From NCBI RefSeq assembly GCF_000204055.1, contig NW_006768778.1, positions 211,625 to 275,624 on the forward strand: a DNA stretch of 64,000 nucleotides, read 5' to 3'. The position numbers and the translations under genes are program-made. Positions 23,201 to 35,390 of this stretch are shown here, piece after piece. The notes beneath the pieces are model-generated. The model had not been told where the DNA came from, did no database searches, and was given only the letters and a program-made list of their open reading frames with translations. The stretch's first letter is position 1. Each line of letters begins with the position of its first letter. Source of the DNA: Melampsora larici-populina 98AG31. Lineage: Eukaryota; Basidiomycota; Pucciniomycetes; Pucciniales; Melampsoraceae.

Positions 23201-24545
23201 TGTCTTATTTCATTCTATCATCACCTTTCCATTCTTATCTGACATGGTCTCTCTCTCCAGCCCTTCTTGAAGGTGACCCTTGCAATGAAGGGCGATGGAC
23301 CAATGGGATGTATGGTCATTCCAAAATATGTCGAGCTGCGAAATACCCTCAAAAAGAAGATTCAGCCCTTGAGCACAACCGATGCCCTCTATCCGATGCT
23401 TGCAAAGATGAAAGAAAAGACAGTAGAGTATCTCAATGAAGCACTCCAGTGCGAGACCTTAGTTATGGCCACAGTGTCACATCCTTTTTTCAGATTAAAG
23501 TTCTTTACGAAATGGTTTGGGGCTGATTCTACTGTCGCTATGTCAGCTGAGGCGACCTTCCGACGTCTACATCGGGAGTACAAGCTGGCTGGCCCTGTTA
23601 ACAACAAACCGACTTCCTCCCAACCATCCAAACCTTCGAAAAATCCTGCAACATCCTCCTCAAAGCCCGATATCTTTGACAGCGACTCGGAAGAGGAACC
23701 TGAGCTTGAACAGTCTGAAGATTTAAGTTTAAAGAATTATTTACGAGGCGGTGACAAGATGAAGGCCGAAGATTATAATATACAAGATCCCAAAGCGAGT
23801 CTGGAATGGTGGAAAGTAAGTTCCTCTCTCCCAATTTCAGTCATTTCAATTTGGGATCATCAGCTGAACTTAACCTGTTTGATAGGCACATGAAAGGAAT
23901 TATCGAGTTCTTGCGCGTATGGCAAAGGATTACATGGCAGTGTCTGGATCATCCTGCGCTGCCGAACGCATTTTTTCTTGCGCGTCGGACGTCTGCAGTT
24001 CAAGTCAAGGAAGCTTAATAGCTCAGACCATTGAGATGCTTGTGTCAAGCAAACTCTGGTTGAGAGAAGGTGTGGAGCTTGGTGTTGGTTTTGAAGAGCT
24101 CGTGAAGGTCTTCAAGATAATGGGAATTCCCATGACTTGAACAATTTGTTGCATTTCTACTTTTACGTTAATTTTTTTATTTGATGTTATCTTATTCTTT
24201 ACTATCATTAATTATTGTTTAATTCCTTCTTTCTTTATGCTCATTCAACATTTAAATTCGATCAATTTAGTTTTTTGTTTTTTCTTTTGACTTCAAGCTA
24301 CAGAATTGGCTGTGGAGCTGTAGCTGCAAGGTGCAACGCAGCGTGCCTCCTGCATACGGCAAGCGGAGCTGTTAACGCCCGTAACGCAGCTCTTTGCAGC
24401 TGCGCTACGAGGATTTGCTCTAGGGTTTTGCCTCAAAAGAGCTACGTTAACAGCGTGACGCGGCGCTTTCATTTGAAAATCAGCTGTGCCCGCGGTTAAC
24501 TAGTGTTAGCGCGTTGCAGCGCAGCTTACCCAGTGTTGCAAGAGG
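20222..24545. mobile_element. Complete hAT element, 4.3 kb, with target duplication
   Basis: Terminal inverted repeats are CAACACTGGGTAAGCTG at 20229 and its complement ending at 24538. CAAGAGG directly flanks both ends (20222–20228 and 24539–24545); hAT elements normally give 8 bp, so seven visible bases imply one substitution or an uncertain boundary. Both subterminal 150–250-base zones are GC-rich and full of AGCTCCG, GCTACG and GCAGCGC motifs. It holds one transposase gene, 20767–24140. Confidence 0.88.
20767..24140 (+). pseudogene. hAT transposase with BED finger and hATC domain, disabled
   Basis: Nine exons: 20767–21069, 21139–21309, 21392–21874, 21942–22154, 22238–22741, 22808–22969, 23034–23186, 23261–23815 and 23886–24140. 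An N-terminal basic region is followed by a BED-type zinc finger (YPCLFCPRDK, then LTGNLRVHRDG), the core (LVHDGWTTKGNRHAFIGAA; TTDSGSNNKTMAREM; WDPNTMHVFCFCHKIALIVN) and a C-terminal hATC dimerisation segment (YMAVSGSSCAAERIFSCASD). Two defects are seen: an in-frame TGA at 21524–21526 inside the BED region, and intron 4 starting ATAAGT at 22155 instead of GTAAGT, although its branch-site-like TTTACTAAC and CAG end remain. Both fit C:G to T:A changes. A transposase supplied in trans could still move the element, since its ends are intact. Confidence 0.85.
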
Positions 24546-26470
24546 TGATAGTTCCTTCCTCTTATATCTGATAAGATAAATGAACAACATTCTTCATAAG
24601 TGTAAACTAGGCTTGTGCCTTGATAACAACTGGTTCAGGGTACAAATGATAGTATGGCTTGTGCTGTTTCAGATAATAAGCGGTGCCATGGTGTTCCTAG
24701 TTAGGGTTTGGTCTGGGTCTTATCCTTGTAGTGAGGGTACAGTGTATACCCTTCTACATGCTCAAATGGGGCACAGCACACCACAGTCCCCTTATTTTGC
24801 AGGCAAAACAAGCCTTGGATAACTCAACAAGAAAAAATAATAATTTAGATTTCAAGCAAAAGAAAACATGAATACACTATCAAGTTGTTCACAAAGAGTA
24901 TCTTATTGTGGACATGAGATAGCCATTTAAAAGACTCATGTAGGACATTCACCCTCAAGTATTGAAGGCTAAGATTGGTAACAGGATCATCTATGTCTTG
25001 TTCAGTACTTCTCACCACCTCACAAACTGCTTATTGACTCAATTGTGATCCAGGTAGCAAAGAATGAGACACATTTGCTATGAATCACAGAAAACAAAAC
25101 ATAGACATTAAATGATATGATTGATAAAGATAGACAAACATGTTCCAATAAGGATCATAATGACTGACCTCACAAATATCAAATTTTCTGCTATGTAATA
25201 GTTCTCCTTCAGCTATAGCTAAACAAGAGCATCTGGATGACCAATGATGGATGCATAAGTATCACAATGTTGATGTGTTGACCACTTGCTAAAATCAAAC
25301 AAGATGATTCATAATTAATTAAAAATTCCTATGAAAAGTGAGAATAGGCTGACATCAAACACCCAGAAAGGGCTATGTTAGATATATGTACATTAAAGGC
25401 GCACTGCGCCCCAGGGTTCCCACTGGCACCTGTAAGGTACAGATTCCTTGGCAAAACACTGAAGGAAAAAAGACACAAGCAAACGGTTTGCTACTGTAAT
25501 GTACAGAATAGACAGACTTCCCAGAGCTCCCAGACGTATCATTGTAGACTGATCTGGCTTGGGTGGACTTGGAAATTTCAAAGTCTCACTCAGACCAGTC
25601 TGTAACTCATCAGACTTGTCTGTGGGCTTCATGAGCCAGACAAGTTGCCATATTATACACACCACACCAGCCAGACTGATCTGGATCAGACTTGTCTGCG
25701 GGCTTCATGAGCCAGACAAGTTGCACCCACCACACCAGCCAGACTGATATGGAACTCAGTATACACACTCATTAACCTGAGTCCAGCCCAGTCTGGTCTC
25801 AATTCACAACACACCAGACTGGTCTGTTCTGGTTTCTGATCATCAATGCACACACCGTCACAATTCAAATGAACCAAAATGATATGCTCCCGGACAAATT
25901 ACTTGAAAGGTGCTATACACACTTGGCGGCTTTGCCGTTTGGCACGTCAGCTTGGCCCAACAATTGAACCAAATTTCAATCATTCCAACAATTAGCAAAC
26001 CCTTCAACCAACCTCTGTTGTAAAATCACTCATCATCTCATTCATAAAACACAAAATCAAAGACAGCTTTATAGAGAATTGTCTAAAAGAACATAATGTA
26101 GCTTGGAGTTTGTATGTACATATTTCAAATGAATTGAGTTGAGAGTGGTGTCATGATATTGAGCTGTATGCAGGTTTGTAATAAGAAATCATAGTACAGA
26201 CCCTTCATTCATAAAGCTTATTGACTTGATGCTATCACCAGCTCTCATTCAGTCTCCATTCCCATGAATATCAAAAGTTTCATATGTGGCCTGAGAAAAT
26301 GTCAGATTGCCAGTCTTAATAAAGGGACAACTTAAGGCATAGTTCCATGATTGAGTTGAGATGTAAGAGGGTAAACACATAACTCAGAAACAGAGGTTTT
26401 CAAACTGAGGAGATTGGAAGGATACACTTCCCCAAAATCTCCCACAACCCCTCACAAAGACTCAAACTCA
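24546..26470. other. Intergenic with a CAGACT-rich repeat patch
   Basis: No gene is recognised. At 25500–25830 the motifs CAGACTTGTCTG, CCAGACAAGTTGC and CCAGACTGATCTGG recur. A 77-bp unit starting near 25609 is repeated at about 25686 with a short interruption. This could be the remnant of a small DNA element; no inverted ends were paired. Confidence 0.5.
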
Positions 26471-26547
26471 ATTTGAACAATCCATTCTTAAGGTCAAGAA
26501 TTTTTAAATTTGGTAACAAATCTCAGAAGAGCTTTGATTTAGGCAGC

Positions 26548-28462
26548 ATGACTTCATTCACAAGTGATCTCAAATCAACACAAGATAAAATTAAAGCAGC
26601 AGGAATCAAATTGAAGAAGAATCAAGGTGAGGGATCTAGCAAAGCAACTACAAGGAGTCAATTGGCAAAAAGAGGGGGAGGAAGCGGAGAAACAAACGGA
26701 ACAGGACAAGGAAACAAAGGAGAAGCAAGCGGCAGTGGAACGGGAGAAGGGGAAGGCAATGGAGCAGAAGATCCGGCAGACCAAGAGGGCAAAGCTGAAG
26801 AAGGAGGTGAAGCAACTGGTTGAAATGGGGAGGAGAGCTGAGGAGAAGAAATGTCACAAGTAGATAAATGGAAAGGAGTCAAAAGTGAGTAAGAAAGAAA
26901 CACACCTTATATAACAGGAAAATCATCTTCTCTATCCAATTTCCATCTCTTGTTTGAAGGCCTTTCATCTCCACTTTGGTTTCATCCATCTCCATTTCAA
27001 TTTCATCTTCATCTCATTCCCCTCACTATATATAAATCCAATAAACTCTCTCCATAAACCCAATACACTCTCCAGCTCTCCCATCTTTTGGGGTCCTCAT
27101 ACACCTTTGCCTTTTTGGGACATATCCATAATTCATTGTTATACCATGAGCAAAAGTAGTCACGTGTGGGTGACAAGGTGCAGAGGAGACATACCTTTGT
27201 ATCCTGAGGGCCAAGGCCTAGGGAGGAAGAAAGAGAGCTGTGTGGAACAAGGGACAACCCTGACCAGCGATGGATGAGACAGAAAAGAATACAAAACAAA
27301 GCAGAAAAGAGAGAGAATAATAAGAAGGGGAGAAAGAAAGAGGAGAGAAGTACCGACCTAATGAAGCTATGTCTGAACCCCACAGAACGTTATGAGGATA
27401 TGACGCCAAAAGAGCAATGGTGGAACACTATCAATTTTGCTTTTGATACGGAGCAAGATGAGCTAGCCAGAAATATGCTGAAGGGGTTCAATTCATTGTA
27501 TGGCAAAAACGACCAGAACAGCAAAGATGTCAGATCCCGTTGAAGAGAGGTTGTTCATCGTTGAGGAGATGCAGCAAGAGACCGAGAACGGAGTCCTTGG
27601 TAGTAGGAGAAGACAACAACAATGAAGTAGATGGATTGAAAGGGACGGATGATAGAGCAGAAGAGGAAGAAGGCAACAAGTTGAAAAGGAGAATCAAGAG
27701 ACAAGGAAAGAGGTGATAAGAAGGAAACAGGAAGATGAAGGTGAGTAGAACGAGAAGAAGAAGTGTCACAAAACCAATCTGACATACATTACCAACAGAG
27801 ACAGAAGGCGGAACTAAGCAATTCGACACTAATGCCCCTGACCCCATATTTCAAAAACCGGGTTAAAACCTTGAAGGTATACGTACCTCTGACAATCTTT
27901 GAAGTAGGATGTAGTGAAAGAGACCAGAGGGTAGCTGGAAAGAAGAGGGTGAAAACTCTAAAAGAGTTACAAGAAGATGACTTATCAGCAACACACTCCG
28001 GGCTAGCCCCGAATCAAGAATTACACCTACGGGTTTTGGATCAATGCCATGGACTTGTTCATAAGATAATTGGGGGAGGAGTATGATTGCCTGGTAGCAG
28101 CAAAGATGTTCAAGAAACACAAGGAGAATGTAGTGAAAATCAAAAGAATGACAAAGTGCTGGATGATAGCCTTGAGGTATGATATGAAAGTGAGGTTGAT
28201 CGTGATGAAAGTGGATGGGAAGAGGTTGATGGAAGACGCCGGGTACATGCACAAAGAACTCTTAAGAGAAGCAAAGGGGGACGCAGAAACAGCTGGTGAG
28301 CGGAAGTACACGGATAACCCGTATGTGGTAGGGAAAGGAAGAGAACACATAGACACAGCTACAGGGCAGAGCTCAACAAGAGGTGTGGCAGGTGGAAGCA
28401 CAAACGTGGCATGGATAGGATACACAAATAGTGAGGGAGGAGACAACAGAGGTGAGTCGTAG
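26548..28462 (+). pseudogene. Gag-like region of YR retroelement 1
   Basis: Several frames carry homology to the gag of the intact element: a Gly/Glu-rich start at 26548; the segment VYVPLTIFEVGCSERDQR (27870–27925) matching SSIPLTVFDQTFARADRE; and KRMTKCWMIALRYDM (28142–28190) matching KRSTECWMTALRYDI. A frame change lies near 28075. A point of interest: at 28140 the frame reads straight through the place where the intact element has a 76-nt intron. Confidence 0.6.
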
Positions 28463-28840
28463 TATAAAAAAGAACACTCACTAGAGGAGAAGGAGGTACT
28501 GATGTTTTGGAGGCAAGGATGTACGGGAACAAGCTACGGAAGATGTTGAGGAAGAGCAATAGCAAGAGGAAACCACTATAACCCAAGAGGAATGGCAAGC
28601 AGAGGAAATGGATTGAGGGGGGTGGATGGGTTCAAGGTTGAGGAGCTGGTTGGTGAGCTAAGCAAAGAGGGGCAAGCGGGGGTACCAAAGGAGGAGTAAA
28701 AGGCGAAGCAAGATCCAAAGAGCAAGTGTAAAGACATAACTAGAAGAATAGTTAGCGTTAGAAAGCTGTTTTGTAGTGTGTGAAAGGGTGTGCAATGAAA
28801 TGAAATACATACCACAAATTCCCCTTTCCAAAAACTTGCC

Positions 28841-30920
28841 TTGCCCAGAGCCATCAGAATGAGACCATTATTTTCAGCTTTCCAAGAACAAAAAGAAATG
28901 GAGCAGAGGAGGCTGGGTCTGATAGTGAACAAAAGGGCAAAGAAGAAACGGAAAGGCGACAAAAGTTCTGGAGAGGAGCAAATTACAGAAGAGTTTAACT
29001 TGGAATATGAAGACGGGACAGAGTTGGCGGGGGAAGAGATAACGGAAGAAAAAGAAACAAGGACAAGAGCTCATGATTACCCAATAATACAAGAGTGGCC
29101 GGATAAATTTGAGTGTGAAATGGATATAGAAAGGTGGAAAGAAGAGCTAGAAGCGCTTGTCCTGATGTAAGAGCATAGACATGCACTGCCAACATTTTTA
29201 TCTCGGATCTCACAATCCGAGGTATTCTCGGGTCTATGCCCTCGGACAGCTCTTGTCTGAGGATTTGATCCGAGCCAATTCACGACGCATAAGATTGCCT
29301 CGGATTGAAACCTCGGACAGGATTTATCCGAGGATATGCATCCAATGATGCCTCGGATTTCTCAACCCGAGGCAAGTATGTTGGCAGTGATGTTATCAAA
29401 GGATTTCAAGAGGGATTCACACAAGGCATACCTGAACACAGATTAGAAGGGATGAAGTTTTACTCACCACCTAACCATGAGACATCAAATGAAAGCAGAG
29501 ACAAAATAAAAGAAAAACTGAAGAAAGAATTACTTTCTGGGAGGATGCAAGGACCTTTCACAGAAGACAAGGTTTTGGAACGGGTTGGCTTCTTCAGGAC
29601 AAGTCCAATGGGGATGGTAACAAATGGTGATGGAACGACACGGATAATCAATGACCTGTCATATCCAAAGCGGAGTATAGAAGTGATGTCAGTAAATTCT
29701 ATGGTAGACAAACATGAGTTTGAAACTATTTGGGACAATTTTAAGAGGGTAGCAGAATTCTTTAGCAAACTTATGGGTAGAATTAGGGATCTTTGACTGG
29801 GAGAAGACCTATAGGCAGATCCCAAAAAAGCCAAACCAATGGAGATACCTGATGATAAGAACAGCAGATGGATGGATTCCGATAGACTCAAGAGTAACAT
29901 TTGGTGGAGTTGCTGGATGTGACCACTTTGGAGGCCCGGCGGATGCTTGGAGAGAAATTATGAGGATAAGGTTGGGATTCCTGGAAGTCTTTTGGTGGGT
30001 AGACAATAATCTATTTGTGAGACTGAAACAAGAGCAAACAAAGATATTGATGGAGGAGGTAGTTGAAGGAAGCGCAAGACTAGGTGTAAAATTTTGTCTG
30101 GAATGGACGAGAGAGATCAGTAAGCTTGCCAGAGTCAAAGAAGATAGAACATTTAGCTCAGATAAGAGAAACACTAGAGAAAACCGGACCACATACCTTC
30201 AAACAAATTGAGAAGTTGACAGGAAGACTAGTGCATGTAATGTACATGCTACCACACATGAGATGTTTCTGCATGAGCTTACATAGTTTGAAGGCGTCCT
30301 GGAAGAATAAACTGGCAATAAGGAGGCTGACGGAGACGGTGAGAACAGACTTGTTGGAGTGGGAAGAAGTCCTAACAAATTTTGAGAACCACAAGTTGAT
30401 ACCAAAGAAGGGAGTGGAGAATGTAGGATGGGTCCGAGATGCCTCAACAGGGTACGGAATAGGGGTAATAGTATGTAAATACTGGACGCAGCTGAAGCTC
30501 AAAGAAGGGTGTAACAAGAAAGATGAGAAAGGTTTGAAGCATGGGATAGTGTGGGGTCGCGATACAAGTAGGCTTAGAGATGGTACATCTACTGCACAAG
30601 ACAAAAGGGAGAAGGTTCCTAGCAATTACCAAAAATACAGGGACTAAAGCTGTGATTAGGAATCAGAAATCAAGAGATTGGTTAGTGAACGAAGAATGGA
30701 AAAAGTTGTACAAATGTTTGACTTACTTAGGCTGAGAGCTAGAAGAGAAACATGTTGCGTCAGGCAATAATAATGCAGATGCACTATCAAGAGGGAAGAG
30801 AGGAAAGAAACCGATTCACTTTTACATGCAGCCTGACCTACCAAGAGAGCTAATACAATTCCTAAAATATGAAGCAAAGAGCAAAGCCAAACTCAGGAAA
30901 GAAAGTAAAAATCAGTTTTG
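28841..30920 (+). pseudogene. Reverse transcriptase–RNase H of YR retroelement 1, disabled
   Basis: Aligns along its length with the intact RT at 47056–48774. Defects: TAA at 29168–29170, a MITE at 29184–29389, a frame change near 29780 just before FDWEKTYRQI, another near 30120, a third near 30540 and a TAG near 30740. The RT active-site VDDN of the intact copy reads VDNN here (RT aspartate lost, GAT/GAC to AAT). In the RNase H part, TDNT has become TKNT while GDAS reads RDAS. Removing the MITE and one ATG restores the alignment exactly. Confidence 0.75.
29184..29389. mobile_element. 206-bp MITE with 3-bp target duplication (ATG)
   Basis: Ends are CACTGCCAACAT and its complement ATGTTGGCAGTG; ATG flanks both sides (29181–29183 and 29390–29392). 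The interior holds several small hairpins of CTCGGAT…ATCCGAG. Three-base duplications fit the PIF/Harbinger superfamily. A second copy of the same length lies at 34694–34899 in the opposite orientation. Confidence 0.85.
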
Positions 30921-30930
30921 ACCAATTGAT

Positions 30931-31804
30931 AAAGATAGAACAGAAGAGCAGAAAGAGAAACTGACAGAGCACTTGGTGAAAGGAGCTTGGACACCAGGAA
31001 CCCTGAAGGTGTACAGCAGGTGTAAGGAGTGGTTATGGATATAGATTACAGGTTGGAGTTAATTATGGGTATAAACATGGATTAGTAGATGATAGTTACA
31101 TACTTGTTTAGATTTCATTTATCTATTTCTCTTTTTCTTTTCTTTGAGGATTTCTCTTTACCTCCTTTTCTCTTACTTAGAAGCTCTAGACTGATAGACT
31201 CGTGATAACAGTTTGCTAGAAATACAATTGGGTGCTAGTTCTGTTTGGTTTTGGCCTTTCAGTCTGAGCTTCAGTGAAGGTTGAGTTTCGTCGACCTTAC
31301 AGCAGCACAGTACAAAAACTTAAGAGTCACATAGAGAGCACGGGGAGAGAATTCAAGAGTGATGAACCAATGGTGACAGAAGATGTTTATGGGTTTATTG
31401 TGTGGGCAGGCCCGTCAGAGGTGGGAAAGAAAGCTGCACCAGGAAGGGAATTGGAACCAAAAACGATATCAAAACATCTAGCAGGACTGAAAGCTTGGCA
31501 TATGGCAAAACACCATGAGGAACCAAAACTAGACAAACAGATGGTGGACTGGTTAATAAAATCAATGGAAAGGTCAGAGGAAAAGAAAGAACTTACGAAG
31601 GAGGGGAAATCCAGTAGGGAAAAGAAGCCAATGAGTGTGAAGGACCTTTTTGAGATGGGAACGGAGCTGAATGAGAAGTCACCTCAACACAAATTGGCAA
31701 TGGTGATAGGTCTTGTAGCCTTTTGGGGGATGGCGAGACTAGGGCAACTTTTGAGGGATAAGGTAGAAGAAGGTGCGATTAAGGTGGAAGATCATAACAT
31801 TTAA
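30931..31804 (+). pseudogene. Tyrosine recombinase of YR retroelement 1, N-terminal half
   Basis: The start (LTEHLVKGAWTPGTLKVYS, 30961–31017) matches LTRAQRHMIRAGWARSTIEAYAS of the intact recombinase. After about 240 bases of non-matching sequence with stops (31033–31270), homology resumes with TVQKLKSHIES and reaches LVAFWGMARLGQLL, which holds the first catalytic arginine (MARLG). It ends in TAA at 31802–31804, where the 3.6 kb insertion begins. The C-terminal half is at 35391–35937. Confidence 0.7.
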
Positions 31805-33293
31805 TCGTAAACCGGGTTCGCTTACAAAACTCGACAAAATCCACCATTAGTGTGATTTTTGAGTTTTGTCCATGGTCAGAAACCTTTCACTGCAAATCAA
31901 TCTGCACCCACTGGAAATCAGTCATGAATATCATGTACATACATGCCGTATTGCTTTGCTCATATCAAAACGGATCTGAAACAATCATGAAATCCATTGT
32001 GAACTGCACTCAATCTCACAGTGCCTAACAGAGCCATCTTTTTTGGCTCCACTCACATCAACAACATATTTCAGAACTGAGTGTTAGCTCTAATACCACA
32101 CGGTTTATCAAGATTTGACTTTTTAGTGTTGATTCAGGAATCTTCAACCAATTTCAGCCTCTCGTTACCATCAATCAGAAAATTGAAAAATATTCTCATT
32201 TTCAAATTAAGTACCCGAGTCCCGACGTGTTGTTTTAGGTTGTTTTTTGTTGAACCTTGGATCATCCTCATGCATCACAGCATCTCGTGGATGCATCACC
32301 ATTCATCATTCATACAATTCAATTCAATTCAAAAATTGGAGGCCACCAAACAATTCATTTCCAGCATTGACCATGTGGTATGTTCTTTTCTAACTGTTTT
32401 TTGTATCTTGATTTTGTTAAAACAGATAAACATTAGATAATCTGATACTCTGTTTATCTGTCTGTTTTCAAGCCTATTGAAAATGGCCTAATGTCACCCA
32501 ATTACCATCCATCAAATAAACTCAACTCAAGTTCTCTCATTGCCAATCCTCTTCAAACTAACTTCAAACTAAACTCATCAACATCCGGCATCAATTCTAC
32601 ATAGGAACTTCAATTTATCAACATTTCAAGCCAATTGAAAACTACTAGATCCAATCAGAATGTCAAATTGACTATGTACCTTATCACAAGCCAATTGCAC
32701 TCCAACAAATGATATCATCATTATACCATCATCAAAGGAAATCAAAAGATCGCTGTTTCCAGGTGGTGAGTTTTTGTATTCATTATAAGACTCTTTGGTC
32801 AATATTGAATTGTTTTGGTCTAAGGACTTTCTTATTTTTTGCAGTGACCTACACAAGGTGTAAATTCAAACAATGTGTAAGAGAAAACATACAAATCATG
32901 AACACAAGTAGTCTATGATCTTCAATTTCAAGCAAAGAAGGGCATTTTTAATGGGTGTGTCATCATTTTTTCAGGCTGCCTATAAATTTCTGTGGACAAT
33001 TCTGAACAAATCATTTCCAAAGCACATTGATTTCATTCACGGCAAATGAAATGAGATCATAAAGGTGAAGTCGTTTTATTCCTGCCAAGAAAGAAGATAA
33101 CATCTGAAGGGATCCACTCTTAACTTTCTCAATAATTTGGTCAAAACAGTTCGGCAAATTTGATCAGTCGCTGGAGCAAATAATTGACACAAACCTACCC
33201 AGGCTCTACTAAACTAAACCAATCCATCAGACGATCAATTTTGATCATACTAGCTTTCAATTCAAACTTATCATCAGCTTTCCTATCTCAATC

Positions 33294-34080
33294 ATGAACC
33301 CAGAGTGTAAGTCAATTGATTCATATACCAATCAATCTCATGCAGTTTGACTTATCAAAATTATCATTCATTCTACCTTATATATTTGATTTCTTTCAAA
33401 GACGATTTCTTGGTATGATACAATTCCCTTGATGTTCAAGCCTTTTCAACTTCGAATTACTAATGATCAAAAGACCTCAATCAATCACTCTCATCTTACC
33501 ATTGAACCTCTTATCGATCAATCTTTGAATCAGCTTTTGGTTCAGTGAGTCTTCATCAGAATTGATTCAACTCTTTTACAATTGATTCGTGTTCATCTTC
33601 ACTGACATGGTTTTAAACTTCTTTTTAAAACTTTTGTTAATTGGTGACTCTGGAGTTGGAAAATCCTGTCTTCTCTTGAAATTCGCTGGTAAGATATCTT
33701 CATTTTCATTCAGATACTCACATATGTAGGGGTTTAAAATCATGAATTCTTCTCTGATTTGATCTAGATGATACATACACTGAAAGCTACATCTCTACAT
33801 TTGTAAGTGATCATTTCTTTTCTGTGTCAGATTTGTGTCATTTAATCGGTTTGATTTCAATCTGTGTTCAATAGGAGTCAATTTTAAGATCTGTGCAATC
33901 AAACTACAAGGCAAGGTCATCAAACTACAAATCGTAAGCAGATCCTGTTTCTCAACTGTTTATGATTTACATCAGACAATTGATATCTCATCTTTAATTC
34001 CTGATTGGAATCAATCCTGATCCATTCAAGACATCTATTAAATCAGTGGGATATTGCAGGTCAAGAACAATCTATGAAAT
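33294..34080 (+). pseudogene. YPT1/RAB1-like small GTPase, 5' part, intron-containing remnant
   Basis: Six pieces lie in gene order: 33294–33306 (MNPE), 33402–33412 (YDFL), 33631–33688 (LLLIGDSGVGKSCLLLKFA, the P-loop), 33768–33802 (DDTYTESYIST, switch I), 33875–33933 (GVNFKICAIKLQGKVIKLQI) and 34047–34080 (WDIAGQEQ, G3 box, then a stop). They match the start of Rab1/Ypt1 proteins almost residue by residue. Most are bounded by GTAAGT-like donors and CAG/TAG acceptors, so the copy came from genomic DNA, not from spliced RNA. It is broken: the acceptor of piece 3 is not recognisable, piece 4 ends out of phase with piece 5, and nothing after the G3 box is recognised. The source gene is outside the window. 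Confidence 0.82.
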
Positions 34081-34693
34081 GATTTCAGTTAGAGATCACA
34101 TGATCACATGATCATCTTGGTCATTCCACAATCTTCAGGTTTAGCATACAATACTTGACACTCAATAATGGGACATTATTTAACAGCAAGTTCTGACAGA
34201 GTTGATCCGATTGAGGTCTTCTTTGATCCTATGACCAATTCAAATCTTGATGTTACAAATTTCTTACCTCAGGCTGACGTCACAATCATTTAGTGATTTT
34301 CAAAGATGTAAGTAAAAATTGATGCCTTGACTTAAATATTGCCATGTTCAATTCAAATCAACTCCATAGATCCAGAGAACATTCATTTGTGGTTCCATCA
34401 AAGCCAGATATGATTTTGAATGACTTTCACATTGATTAAACACTTGAATAAATCAGATACCAATATCTACTGGTGAGTGAAACTTGATTATTGACTCTCT
34501 AAAATCTATCAATAGGACAAGTAGTTATGAAATATTTCAGATAGAATCACAATTGCAAAGAAAAAATATATCAATGAAGGGAAAATTTTCAACTGGAAAC
34601 AGAAATTTGAGATCTAAAAACATGGCAAGTATTCTCAAAGATGGTGAAGGGTTTATTTCACCAATGATAAGTGAGTAAAAAAGTAGCAGAAGA

Positions 34694-34899
34694 CACTGCC
34701 AGCATAGATGCTTCGGGTTGAGAAATCCGAGGCATCATTGGAGGCAAATCCTCAGACAAACCTTGTCCGAGGTATTTGCCCAAGGTATTTTTTTGCCCTG
34801 AGAATTACCTCGGATCAAAACCTTGGGAAGCTTCTGTCCGAGGTTTTGCATCCAAGGATACCTCGGATTTTGTAATCCGAGGTAAATATGTTGGTGGTG
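34694..34899. mobile_element. 206-bp MITE, second copy, with 3-bp target duplication (AGA)
   Basis: Ends are CACTGCCAGCAT and ATGTTGGTGGTG; AGA flanks both sides (34691–34693 and 34900–34902). Reversed, it matches the copy at 29184–29389 in length and internal CCTCGGAT hairpins. Confidence 0.82.
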
Positions 34900-35390
34900 A
34901 GAGATGATGAATTGGAGCATTTGAACTTATGTAGGAGTACCGGGAATCCCTGAAACTAATTTCCAAATCAGATCAAGAAGGGGATGATTAGGACACAAGG
35001 ACTGAAGCATCTGGACAACTCTTTCAGTGACAATGATGGACCTCACATCAAAGTCACTGTTGTACTTATGACTAGACAGGAAGTACTGTTCTTATCCCAT
35101 GAAGTTTGAGTCATAAGAGTAATGTGCAGGTGAAGGAATTAAACTTAGGGTAGTATTGTCAGATATTTCTAACAGAAGGAGATGCTCATAACAGATTTGC
35201 CATTACTCCAAAACTTAGGTCCACATGCCAAGAAGTCTCTAGAATTCAGCCTTGAGAAGGATACATTGACAGTCTCAACAAATTCTCCTTTGGGCTAACA
35301 TCAATGAATTGAGTGTTTGCAGATTGAGCATAGCGTGCATCAATGGAAGTCAATATTTTGAGAGCGGCGCCCGCCGCACATATGATAGTC

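Larger units (their letters stand above)
31805..35385. mobile_element. 3.6 kb segment separating the two recombinase halves
   Basis: The recombinase alignment breaks after KVEDHNI (31804) and resumes near DSLSFERGKSGRV (about 35385), with almost no residues missing. The segment contains a fragmented YPT1/RAB1-like gene (33294–34080) and a MITE (34694–34899) but no transposase. No clear target duplication or terminal repeat was found, so the mechanism is open: a transposon carrying a gene fragment, or a filler insertion. Confidence 0.5.

Noticed and set aside
27009..27383. Leu/Ser-rich minus-strand frame of 124 codons
   Set aside because: It is opposite the purine-rich gag region of YR element 1, where such shadow frames are frequent.
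31805..33290. A gene upstream of the GTPase fragment
   Set aside because: Short frames only; no splice-joined series or motif could be recognised.
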